Part shown: positions 22,450 through 34,288 of the stretch, piece after piece
How positions within the stretch are numbered: position 1 is the first letter of the stretch
Layout of the letters: the number at the start of each line of letters is the position of its first letter
Source of the DNA: Diospyros lotus
Lineage: Eukaryota > Streptophyta > Magnoliopsida > Ericales > Ebenaceae
Assembly (NCBI RefSeq): GCF_014633365.1
Contig: NC_068346.1
Coordinates: 34,535,191-34,599,190 of the forward strand
Length of the DNA stretch: 64,000 nt
Direction of reading: 5' to 3'
The notes under the pieces: generated by a model
Seen by the model: only the letters and a program-made list of their open reading frames with translations
Told to the model about the DNA's origin: nothing
Database searches by the model: none
Made by a program: the position numbers and the translations under genes

Positions 22450-25400
22450 ATGGACGCACGACGTGGGCGAGGTCGTGGTAGACCGTCGGCACGAGGTAGA
22501 GGACACCTTGTCCCTACTCCGGAGGTTCAGGCTACAGGTGCGGGAGAGCAGAGACAGCCAGGGCCACCAGATATGCAGGAGACATTAGCGGGTATTTTAC
22601 GAGCTGTAGATGTACTGGCAGCATCTCAGTTGCGACAGGAGCGCAGACATGATGATAGGACCGCTACGGCCCAGGCGTCGCATTCAGGTACGTCGGGAGC
22701 AGGGGACGGTTCAGGTGCTACAGTGCTTAGAGATTTTATGGCCTTGCGACCACCAGAGTTTAGTGGAGGCGCTGATGCGACGGTGGCTGAGGATTGGTTA
22801 CTAGCGGTGGAGAAGCATTTGAGATCCATAGACTGTGCAGAGGCCCACAGAGTTCGGCTGGGGACTTTCTTGTTACGAGGTGACGCCGAGCGGTGGTGGG
22901 AGACCACCAGACAGAGATATGGCGATGGAGGTCCGTCATGGGCACAGTTCGTTGAGGCGTTCAATGAGACCTATGTACCAGCTTGGATCAGAGAGCAGAA
23001 GGTGTTTGAGTTCATTGAGTTACAATAGGGCAGTAAGACAGTTACGCAGTATGAGACCGAGTTCGTGGCATTATCTCGTTATGCTCCTGAGTTAGTGACC
23101 CCTGAGTCGCGTCGAGTTAGCAAGTTTCAGAGGGGGTTACGACCAGAGATCCGTCATGCCATGGCTGGTATTGAGGCCCCTGACTTCCCTACGGCTGTTC
23201 AGCGAGCCCACGCGGTGGAGAGGGATCGATTGGAGGCCCGAGCAGAGCAGTTAGTCTTGAAGGGTGCAGGGAGCAGCAGTAAGAAGAGGAAGTGGGATGC
23301 AGGCAGCCAGAGTTCGGGATTTCCACAGTGCCGGCAGTGCGGGCAGAGACACCAGGGGCAGTGTCGGGAGGTACGTCGAGATGTATGTTATCGCTGTGGT
23401 CAGCCGGGGCATTTGAAGAGAGACTGTCCACAGGCGCCTAGACCGACTACACCAGCCCCACCAGCTACACCGGCCACAGGGCAGGAGATTATTTGTTTTC
23501 GCTGTGGACAGAGGGGCCACCGAGCGAACAGGTGCACCCAGCCAGCACAGAGTGGAGGGCCACGGACTGGAGGTGTGGGGCCCAGACCAGTTCAGAGACA
23601 GTCTGCACCTAGGACGCAGGGTGCAGGAGCACCATTACCTCTTCCAGCAGCACAGCGCCCAGGACCTACAGAGAGAGTTCAGATGCAGGGACAGGCATTT
23701 GCAGTGTCAGCGACCGAGGCAGCTGAGAGCAGTGATATAGTGCAAGGTATACTTACTCTCTATGGCCATGACGCACGTGCCCTATTTGATACAGGTTCCA
23801 CCCACTCTTTTATAGCACCCCATTTGTTGCATAAGATCCCAATCCCGTGTAACCCCTTACCATATGATTTATCTATTTCGACACCGGGAGGGACGGTGTT
23901 GTTGGGGAGTGAGATGGTCAGGGATTGCGAGATAGGGATTTACGACCAGGTATTTGTGGGGGATCTTGTTGTTTTGGCGATCCAGGATTTTGACTTACTG
24001 TTGGGTATGGATTGGCTCTCTCGGCACTATGCTCGGGTTGATTGTCGTCGGAAGGTAATATCATTTGAGCATCCGGGGAGACCAGTTGTTACATACCGGG
24101 GTGTGAAACCAGTGGTGACTACGCCGATGATATCAGTTATGCACGCCGAGAGACTTATTCGATGTGGGTGTGAAGCCTACTTTGCGTTCGTGACCGTGAT
24201 AGCGGGGGAGAAGAAGGAGTTGGCTGCCTATCCTGTGGTGCGAGACTTTCCAGATGTGTTCCCAGATGAGTTGCCGGGACTACCACCGCACCGAGAGATT
24301 GATTTTGCGGTCGATCTGATGCCAGGTACGCAGCCTATTTCCAAGACTCCTTACCGTATGGCTGCCAATGAACTGAAAGAACTCAAGGTGCAATTGCAAG
24401 ATCTTTTGGAGAAAGGTTTTATTCGGCCGAGCACATCGCCATGGGGGGCCCCAGTATTATTTGTGCGCAAGAAGGACGGGTCTATGCGACTTTGTATAGA
24501 TTACCGACAGCTTAATCAGGTAACAATCAAGAACAAGTACCCCCTACCCCGTGTGGATGATTTACTGGATCAGTTGCGTGGTGCATCGATGTTTTCCAAG
24601 ATAGATTTGCGGTCAGGTTATCATCAGGTGCGAGTCAGAGATGAGGATATTGCAAAGACCGCATTTCGCACGCGTTACGGCCATTATGAATTTGTGGTCA
24701 TGCCGTTTGGGCTGACCAATGCACCTGCAGTATTTATGGATCTGATGAATAGGGTATTCAAGGAATATTTGGATTCTTTTGTCATAGTTTTCATTGACGA
24801 CATCCTAATTTACTCACCGAGCCCTGAGACACACGAGGCGCATCTGAGCGTGGTTCTGCAGAAGCTCAGAGAGGAGCAGTTATATGCCAAGTTTTCGAAA
24901 TGTGAGTTTTGGCAGACCCGAGTGGTATTCTTGGGACACGTGGTCTCAGGAGAGGGTATCTCAGTAGACCCAGAGAAGACTAGAGCCGTGATGGATTGGC
25001 CGAGACCGATGACAGTGACAGAGATTCGGAGTTTTCTTGGCCTTGCCGGATATTATCGACGGTTCATAGAGGGTTTTGCACGGCTTGCATCTCCCCTGAC
25101 GAAGCTGACAAGGAAGGGCACCAGATTTATTTGGGATGAGTCTTGCGAGAGATCATTCCAGGAGTTGAAGCGGCGTTTGACTTCGGCGCCAGTACTGACG
25201 ATACCCAGGTGTGGTGAGTTATTTACTGTTTACAGTGATGCCTCGTATGCAGGATTGGGATGTGTTTTGATGCAGGACGGCCGAGTGAATGCTTATGCAT
25301 CCAGACAGTTGAAGAGGCATGAAGAGAATTATCCCACACATGATCTGGAGTTGGCGGCTGTCGTGTTTGCCTTGAAAATTTGGAGGCATTATCTTTATGG

Positions 25401-27123
25401 TGAGAGAGTCCAGATATATACAGATCACAAGAGTCTCAAGTATTTATTTTCGCAAAAGGAACTTAATATGAGACAACGACGTTGGTTGGAGCTGCTTAAG
25501 GACTACGATTGCGAGATCCTCTATCATCCAGGTAAAGCCAATGTGGTAGCAGATGCACTGAGTCGCCGTGGAGCATCAGTTGCAGCTATGATGGTGCAGG
25601 AGTGGGTCTTACTGGAGCAGATGAGCGATCTTACTATTTCTGTGGCACCAGACAATCCTACACTTTATTGCGCTGCCATGAGTATCCATTCGGATCTGGA
25701 GGGTCAGATTCGCGATCGACAGCGACAGGATGTGGAGCTTGGCGAGATTATGGCTGATATGGAGAGATTTGGGTCATTGGGGTACAGTCAGAGGGACGAT
25801 GGTTTGCTATTGTTTCGTGGACGGATCTGTGTGCCGAGTGACAGTGATATCAGGCTGAGGATCCTAGAGGAAGCTCATCGTTCTCCCTATACTATCCATC
25901 CTGGAGCGACGAAGATGTACCAGGGCTTACGACGTCAGTATTGGTGGAGCGGCATGAAGAGGAGCGTAGCAGAATTTGTATCGCGATGTTTAGTGTGCCA
26001 GCAGGTTAAGGCTGAGCACCAGAGGCCCGCAGGATTGTTACGACCTTTATCTGTGCCGGAGTGGAAGTGGGAACGCATAGCTATGGATTTTGTCTCAGGA
26101 TTGCCACGATCCAGCCGGGGGTATGATTCGATATGGGTGATTATCGATCGGTTGACTAAATCAGCGCACTTCTTACCTGTCAAGAAGACCTATCCTATTC
26201 ATCGACTGGCCAAGCTATACATTGATGAGGTGGTGAGACTGCATGGAGTCCCAGCTAGTATTGTGTCAGACAGGGATCCTCGGTTTACCTCACGATTTTG
26301 GGAGGCGTTGCAGAGTGCTATGGGGACCCAGCTGACTTTCAGTACAGCCTTTCATCCTCAGACTGACGGGCAGTCGGAGCGGACCATTCGGACTTTGGAA
26401 GATATGCTCCGCGCCTGTGTACTGGACTTTCATGGGAGCTGGGATGACCATTTGTCGTTGGTGGAGTTTGCTTACAATAATAGCTTCCAGGCCAGCATTG
26501 GGATGGCACCATTTGAGGCATTATATGGGCGGCCGTGTAGGTCACCGCTTTGCTGGACCGAGACTGGGGAGCGAGCGTTACTTGGACCGGAGTTGGTGGA
26601 GCAGACGACAGAAAAGATCCAGTTGATTCGGGCTAGGATGAAGGCAGCTCAGGATCGTCAGAAGAGTTATGCTGATAGACGACGCCGAGATTTGGAGTTT
26701 GATGTGGGTGATCATGTTTTCCTTCGAGTTATGCCGATGAGGGGTGTTCGACGCTTCGGAGTATCTGGCAAGTTGAGTCCTCGCTATGTGGGACCGTTCG
26801 AGATATTGGAGCGAGTCGGATCGTTGGCATACCGGTTAGCTTTACCCCCTCAGTTAGCCCATGTACATGATGTCTTTCATGTTTCTATGCTCCGCAAGTA
26901 CGTGGCAGATCCCGGGCATGTCATTGATTATCATCCGCTCGTGGTGCAAGAGGACGCGTCGTACATCGAGTTGCCTACCAGTATCGTGGATCGAAAAGAA
27001 AAAGTGCTCCGTAGTCGCACGATTCCCTATGTGAAGGTCCAGTGGCAGCGGCATACCCCAGAGGAGGCTACGTGGGAGCTAGAGGAGGATATGATACGAC
27101 TTCATCCTCAGTTGTTTGCCTAG
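22450..27123 (+). CDS. Tekay-like gag-pol polyprotein, copy 1, with in-frame UAG
   Basis: One reading frame from ATG 22450 to TAG at 27121-27123, broken only by an in-frame TAG at 23026-23028 (codon 193). Order: gag with a basic N-terminus ([15 protein letters not shown]) and a gag core that spans the stop; zinc knuckles [14 protein letters not shown] and [14 protein letters not shown]; aspartic protease DTGS (near 23,788); reverse transcriptase with YRQLNQ and FIDDILIYS (near 24,790); RNase H starting near [10 protein letters not shown] (25,230); integrase with HHCC zinc finger (about 25,870-25,995), catalytic D, D and E residues (near 26,083, 26,268 and in the following segment), GPY/F-type segment [13 protein letters not shown]; and a chromodomain-like tail [15 protein letters not shown]...EEATWE. 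Such elements copy via RNA and integrate, often into heterochromatin. Apart from the stop it looks complete; readthrough or loss of autonomy is possible. Confidence 0.92.
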
Positions 27124-27155
27124 CCAGGTACGAATTTCGGGGACGAAATTCTTTT

Positions 27156-27168
27156 AAGGGGGAGAGGA
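27156..27168 (+). other. Polypurine tract, copy 1
   Basis: AAGGGGGAGAGGA two bases before LTR 2; primes second-strand synthesis. Preceded by the conserved GGGGACGAAATTC phrase. Confidence 0.88.
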
Positions 27169-27170
27169 TT

Positions 27171-29430
27171 TGTAACGCCCCGTAAATGCCAATTTAATTT
27201 AATTTTGGGGTAATTTAAATTAAAGGAAATATTAAAATAATTTGTTGTGATTTAATAAAATTTACTTATGTGATTTTAAGGAAATAAGAAATTAAAATAA
27301 TTAATTAATTTGTTTTAGGAATTTCTGGAATTATAGGAAAATTAAAAGAAATTCAATAATGGGATTTTCAGAAATTTCGGGAGTTAATGTAATTAATTAA
27401 GTGGGCGTTAGTGCAATTAATGGAAGTTTAGGGGTGCTGGCGTGAATCGCGGAAGAGGCCAAAAGTCACATTAAATATAACTTAAAACATATATAGGTTA
27501 GATGCGAGCGTGGGCGCGGGCGGTTCGCGCGCGAGGCGGCCAGGCAGCGGATGAGGGATCGAATCGCGGGGGCTGCGCGCGAGGAGGGGAAATTTTGGCT
27601 GATTTAATTCAGCCATAGGCGTCAAAACGACGTCGTTTCGTCAATGGCGGTGGCTCCCAGTGGCTGGCCCGCGCGCTGCCACGTGGCCGCGCCTCAGCCG
27701 CTCGTTTTTGGCCGATTTAAGCCCGATTTCGGGCGTTCTTTTTGCATGCGAACAGTAAGGAATTACAGAAAAGAGCAGCAGCGTGCGCGAGAGAAATTTC
27801 TGAGATTTTGGGGCTTCAAAAATTGGATTAAACTCCGTTTAATCCCTGATTTAATTATCCAGGTATGTAGAGCAGTTAGTAATTAATATTCTGTACGGTC
27901 AGAATTTCGTTTTGCGTCCAATTTTATTAATTTTGGCAAATAATTGGGATATTGCAGTTTGTATAATTTTTACTACTTTTGGACCCAACGAGCCTAAGGA
28001 TATCTCTGATAAGGCAAGTTCTTCTTACCTATCTCGTCGTTTCTGTCGTTGGCGATTTATTGGGCCTCCCTTCGTTTGTTTCGGCCATTAATTAATTATG
28101 AAGTTTTTAAACGGTTAGTTTAAGATTTAATTTATTAAATGGATCTCGTGGGTTTTATTCGTTGGTTGCCTACGGGGGTTTGTGCCACCCCCCTGCCTGT
28201 TGGGAATGATGCCGTACTCACCCGGGGCTAGGTTCTTAGCGGTTCGGGTATTAATTGGATTTTTGGTTATTTTCTGGCTGGAGCGGTTGTGCAGTGGGGG
28301 CTAGGATCGATGGTTCGGTGACGGAGTGACTGTCGTACGGACTACCTTAGGCCGCCGGCGAGTCTCTCCTACCCACTGACCGTTGACCGGTGCCAGGCAC
28401 TGCTAACTTGCTTAGCCGTTATGTGATTATAGCATGCCTGCTTATATTTTATTCTCGTTGCATGGCTTGATGTGCACATGGGTACGGGCTGCATGTTGGG
28501 ATTAACATGATTTGGTTATGCTTGGTCACGGGCATTTTAGCTTGATTATAATGCATCCAGCACGGGCATATGCATCGTGTGTGGCTTACTATATGGGCGG
28601 AGCATGGCCTGATGCTTGGATGTATGGGCGCCTGGTATCACGTTGATGCTCACTACGCCATTGCATTTTATGTGCATTGCATGGCTACTGATAGTATTTA
28701 GTTCTCGGACGGGAGTACCGTTCCGAGGGAGCCTATGGCTCGGTTGTCGGGAGTACCGACGTGGATACGGGTGACGGGAGTACCGCCCCGGGACAGTGCG
28801 CACAGGTTTGTTGAGGATATTGTTGCCTTCCAGGGCAGCGGCAGGTTGGTATGGGACTTGGGTGCCAGGTGTCTTGTGTGGGCCCCAAGGACCGGTATGT
28901 GCTTTCACTATACTGCACTGTTGTGTTATAGCGTCTCATGACTTGTGTGTACTTGTGGGGCTGTGTTTGGGATGGTCTCTTCTTTTATTTATAGCCTTTC
29001 ATTTCTTATAAACTTGCTGAGTCTCGCGACTCACCTTGCTTTCCATCATTCCAGGTAAGGGTAAAGCAAAGGCCGAGGGCGAGGATCGTTCCATTTAGCA
29101 GCCGGCCGTGTTGGTAAGGTGTACAGTTAGCTGCCCCCATCATCTCTGATGTTTTGCTAGAGACGCTGTCTTTTATTTTTGACTGTGCCAGGTTATCATT
29201 TGTACCTCCTATTGTTGGCACAGGGTCTGTATGTATTTTTATATACTCCATGACCGCTGTATCAGCGGGGTGCTTGTGGGCATGCATGTTTACCGTTTTT
29301 CTTCCGCTGTTAAATTTCTTATTTATGCATGCCAGGGCATTTCTGTCTTTTGTCTATTCCTCTTCCCTTCTGTGAGCGCACTCGTTCGGATAGACCGGGT
29401 GGTTGGGATATCCGGGCGGGGGTGCTTACA
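27171..29430 (+). repeat. LTR 2 (shared middle LTR)
   Basis: 2260 bp, indistinguishable by eye from LTR 1. It serves as the 3' LTR of the left unit and the 5' LTR of the right unit. Confidence 0.95.
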
Positions 29431-29434
29431 ATGT

Positions 29435-29446
29435 TGGTATCAGAGC
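29435..29446 (+). other. Primer-binding site, copy 2 (tRNA-iMet)
   Basis: TGGTATCAGAGC, 7118 bp after the first copy. Confidence 0.9.
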
Positions 29447-29567
29447 GTCATTAAGTCACTTTGGGGGACAAGTAACTGTACACCAAGGCTGTTAGGTAGA
29501 GTTAGAGTGTTAGGACGTGTCTGTTATTTCGAAATGCGTTCTAATTAAATTTGGTTGTCTAGGTATC

Positions 29568-32500
29568 ATGGACGCACGACGTGGGCGAGGTCGTGGTAGA
29601 CCGTCGGCACGAGGTAGAGGACACCTTGTCCCTACTCCGGAGGTTCAGGCTACAGGTGCGGGAGAGCAGAGACAGCCAGGGCCACCAGATATGCAGGAGA
29701 CATTAGCGGGTATTTTACGAGCTGTAGATGTACTGGCAGCATCTCAGTTGCGACAGGAGCGCAGACATGATGATAGGACCGCTACGGCCCAGGCGTCGCA
29801 TTCAGGTACGTCGGGAGCAGGGGACGGTTCAGGTGCTACAGTGCTTAGAGATTTTATGGCCTTGCGACCACCAGAGTTTAGTGGAGGCGCTGATGCGACG
29901 GTGGCTGAGGATTGGTTACTAGCGGTGGAGAAGCATTTGAGATCCATAGACTGTGCAGAGGCCCACAGAGTTCGGCTGGGGACTTTCTTGTTACGAGGTG
30001 ACGCCGAGCGGTGGTGGGAGACCACCAGACAGAGATATGGCGATGGAGGTCCGTCATGGGCACAGTTCGTTGAGGCGTTCAATGAGACCTATGTACCAGC
30101 TTGGATCAGAGAGCAGAAGGTGTTTGAGTTCATTGAGTTACAATAGGGCAGTAAGACAGTTACGCAGTATGAGACCGAGTTCGTGGCATTATCTCGTTAT
30201 GCTCCTGAGTTAGTGACCCCTGAGTCGCGTCGAGTTAGCAAGTTTCAGAGGGGGTTACGACCAGAGATCCGTCATGCCATGGCTGGTATTGAGGCCCCTG
30301 ACTTCCCTACGGCTGTTCAGCGAGCCCACGCGGTGGAGAGGGATCGATTGGAGGCCCGAGCAGAGCAGTTAGTCTTGAAGGGTGCAGGGAGCAGCAGTAA
30401 GAAGAGGAAGTGGGATGCAGGCAGCCAGAGTTCGGGATTTCCACAGTGCCGGCAGTGCGGGCAGAGACACCAGGGGCAGTGTCGGGAGGTACGTCGAGAT
30501 GTATGTTATCGCTGTGGTCAGCCGGGGCATTTGAAGAGAGACTGTCCACAGGCGCCTAGACCGACTACACCAGCCCCACCAGCTACACCGGCCACAGGGC
30601 AGGAGATTATTTGTTTTCGCTGTGGACAGAGGGGCCACCGAGCGAACAGGTGCACCCAGCCAGCACAGAGTGGAGGGCCACGGACTGGAGGTGTGGGGCC
30701 CAGACCAGTTCAGAGACAGTCTGCACCTAGGACGCAGGGTGCAGGAGCACCATTACCTCTTCCAGCAGCACAGCGCCCAGGACCTACAGAGAGAGTTCAG
30801 ATGCAGGGACAGGCATTTGCAGTGTCAGCGACCGAGGCAGCTGAGAGCAGTGATATAGTGCAAGGTATACTTACTCTCTATGGCCATGACGCACGTGCCC
30901 TATTTGATACAGGTTCCACCCACTCTTTTATAGCACCCCATTTGTTGCATAAGATCCCAATCCCGTGTAACCCCTTACCATATGATTTATCTATTTCGAC
31001 ACCGGGAGGGACGGTGTTGTTGGGGAGTGAGATGGTCAGGGATTGCGAGATAGGGATTTACGACCAGGTATTTGTGGGGGATCTTGTTGTTTTGGCGATC
31101 CAGGATTTTGACTTACTGTTGGGTATGGATTGGCTCTCTCGGCACTATGCTCGGGTTGATTGTCGTCGGAAGGTAATATCATTTGAGCATCCGGGGAGAC
31201 CAGTTGTTACATACCGGGGTGTGAAACCAGTGGTGACTACGCCGATGATATCAGTTATGCACGCCGAGAGACTTATTCGATGTGGGTGTGAAGCCTACTT
31301 TGCGTTCGTGACCGTGATAGCGGGGGAGAAGAAGGAGTTGGCTGCCTATCCTGTGGTGCGAGACTTTCCAGATGTGTTCCCAGATGAGTTGCCGGGACTA
31401 CCACCGCACCGAGAGATTGATTTTGCGGTCGATCTGATGCCAGGTACGCAGCCTATTTCCAAGACTCCTTACCGTATGGCTGCCAATGAACTGAAAGAAC
31501 TCAAGGTGCAATTGCAAGATCTTTTGGAGAAAGGTTTTATTCGGCCGAGCACATCGCCATGGGGGGCCCCAGTATTATTTGTGCGCAAGAAGGACGGGTC
31601 TATGCGACTTTGTATAGATTACCGACAGCTTAATCAGGTAACAATCAAGAACAAGTACCCCCTACCCCGTGTGGATGATTTACTGGATCAGTTGCGTGGT
31701 GCATCGATGTTTTCCAAGATAGATTTGCGGTCAGGTTATCATCAGGTGCGAGTCAGAGATGAGGATATTGCAAAGACCGCATTTCGCACGCGTTACGGCC
31801 ATTATGAATTTGTGGTCATGCCGTTTGGGCTGACCAATGCACCTGCAGTATTTATGGATCTGATGAATAGGGTATTCAAGGAATATTTGGATTCTTTTGT
31901 CATAGTTTTCATTGACGACATCCTAATTTACTCACCGAGCCCTGAGACACACGAGGCGCATCTGAGCGTGGTTCTGCAGAAGCTCAGAGAGGAGCAGTTA
32001 TATGCCAAGTTTTCGAAATGTGAGTTTTGGCAGACCCGAGTGGTATTCTTGGGACACGTGGTCTCAGGAGAGGGTATCTCAGTAGACCCAGAGAAGACTA
32101 GAGCCGTGATGGATTGGCCGAGACCGATGACAGTGACAGAGATTCGGAGTTTTCTTGGCCTTGCCGGATATTATCGACGGTTCATAGAGGGTTTTGCACG
32201 GCTTGCATCTCCCCTGACGAAGCTGACAAGGAAGGGCACCAGATTTATTTGGGATGAGTCTTGCGAGAGATCATTCCAGGAGTTGAAGCGGCGTTTGACT
32301 TCGGCGCCAGTACTGACGATACCCAGGTGTGGTGAGTTATTTACTGTTTACAGTGATGCCTCGTATGCAGGATTGGGATGTGTTTTGATGCAGGACGGCC
32401 GAGTGAATGCTTATGCATCCAGACAGTTGAAGAGGCATGAAGAGAATTATCCCACACATGATCTGGAGTTGGCGGCTGTCGTGTTTGCCTTGAAAATTTG

Positions 32501-34241
32501 GAGGCATTATCTTTATGGTGAGAGAGTCCAGATATATACAGATCACAAGAGTCTCAAGTATTTATTTTCGCAAAAGGAACTTAATATGAGACAACGACGT
32601 TGGTTGGAGCTGCTTAAGGACTACGATTGCGAGATCCTCTATCATCCAGGTAAAGCCAATGTGGTAGCAGATGCACTGAGTCGCCGTGGAGCATCAGTTG
32701 CAGCTATGATGGTGCAGGAGTGGGTCTTACTGGAGCAGATGAGCGATCTTACTATTTCTGTGGCACCAGACAATCCTACACTTTATTGCGCTGCCATGAG
32801 TATCCATTCGGATCTGGAGGGTCAGATTCGCGATCGACAGCGACAGGATGTGGAGCTTGGCGAGATTATGGCTGATATGGAGAGATTTGGGTCATTGGGG
32901 TACAGTCAGAGGGACGATGGTTTGCTATTGTTTCGTGGACGGATCTGTGTGCCGAGTGACAGTGATATCAGGCTGAGGATCCTAGAGGAAGCTCATCGTT
33001 CTCCCTATACTATCCATCCTGGAGCGACGAAGATGTACCAGGGCTTACGACGTCAGTATTGGTGGAGCGGCATGAAGAGGAGCGTAGCAGAATTTGTATC
33101 GCGATGTTTAGTGTGCCAGCAGGTTAAGGCTGAGCACCAGAGGCCCGCAGGATTGTTACGACCTTTATCTGTGCCGGAGTGGAAGTGGGAACGCATAGCT
33201 ATGGATTTTGTCTCAGGATTGCCACGATCCAGCCGGGGGTATGATTCGATATGGGTGATTATCGATCGGTTGACTAAATCAGCGCACTTCTTACCTGTCA
33301 AGAAGACCTATCCTATTCATCGACTGGCCAAGCTATACATTGATGAGGTGGTGAGACTGCATGGAGTCCCAGCTAGTATTGTGTCAGACAGGGATCCTCG
33401 GTTTACCTCACGATTTTGGGAGGCGTTGCAGAGTGCTATGGGGACCCAGCTGACTTTCAGTACAGCCTTTCATCCTCAGACTGACGGGCAGTCGGAGCGG
33501 ACCATTCGGACTTTGGAAGATATGCTCCGCGCCTGTGTACTGGACTTTCATGGGAGCTGGGATGACCATTTGTCGTTGGTGGAGTTTGCTTACAATAATA
33601 GCTTCCAGGCCAGCATTGGGATGGCACCATTTGAGGCATTATATGGGCGGCCGTGTAGGTCACCGCTTTGCTGGACCGAGACTGGGGAGCGAGCGTTACT
33701 TGGACCGGAGTTGGTGGAGCAGACGACAGAAAAGATCCAGTTGATTCGGGCTAGGATGAAGGCAGCTCAGGATCGTCAGAAGAGTTATGCTGATAGACGA
33801 CGCCGAGATTTGGAGTTTGATGTGGGTGATCATGTTTTCCTTCGAGTTATGCCGATGAGGGGTGTTCGACGCTTCGGAGTATCTGGCAAGTTGAGTCCTC
33901 GCTATGTGGGACCGTTCGAGATATTGGAGCGAGTCGGATCGTTGGCATACCGGTTAGCTTTACCCCCTCAGTTAGCCCATGTACATGATGTCTTTCATGT
34001 TTCTATGCTCCGCAAGTACGTGGCAGATCCCGGGCATGTCATTGATTATCATCCGCTCGTGGTGCAAGAGGACGCGTCGTACATCGAGTTGCCTACCAGT
34101 ATCGTGGATCGAAAAGAAAAAGTGCTCCGTAGTCGCACGATTCCCTATGTGAAGGTCCAGTGGCAGCGGCATACCCCAGAGGAGGCTACGTGGGAGCTAG
34201 AGGAGGATATGATACGACTTCATCCTCAGTTGTTTGCCTAG
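29568..34241 (+). CDS. Tekay-like gag-pol polyprotein, copy 2, with in-frame UAG
   Basis: Predicted protein pieces are identical to those of the first copy, including the in-frame TAG at codon 193 (30144-30146). Domain order is the same: gag, two zinc knuckles, protease, reverse transcriptase, RNase H, integrase, chromodomain-like tail. Because the stop is shared, it predates the tandem duplication or was carried by the recombination that made it. Neither copy can supply an uninterrupted polyprotein to the other. Confidence 0.92.
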
Positions 34242-34273
34242 CCAGGTACGAATTTCGGGGACGAAATTCTTTT

Positions 34274-34286
34274 AAGGGGGAGAGGA
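34274..34286 (+). other. Polypurine tract, copy 2
   Basis: AAGGGGGAGAGGA two bases before LTR 3. Confidence 0.88.
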
Positions 34287-34288
34287 TT

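Noticed and set aside
23065..23067. Separate start of a pol protein at 23065
   Set aside because: The codon is GTG in the middle of the gag core; it is a continuation of the frame after the UAG, not a start.
23026..23070. Programmed frameshift between gag and pol
   Set aside because: The two pieces are in the same frame; the interruption is a single UAG, not a frame change.
23189..27054. Antisense and alternate-frame ORFs inside gag-pol
   Set aside because: Shadows of the gag-pol frame in GC-richer DNA.
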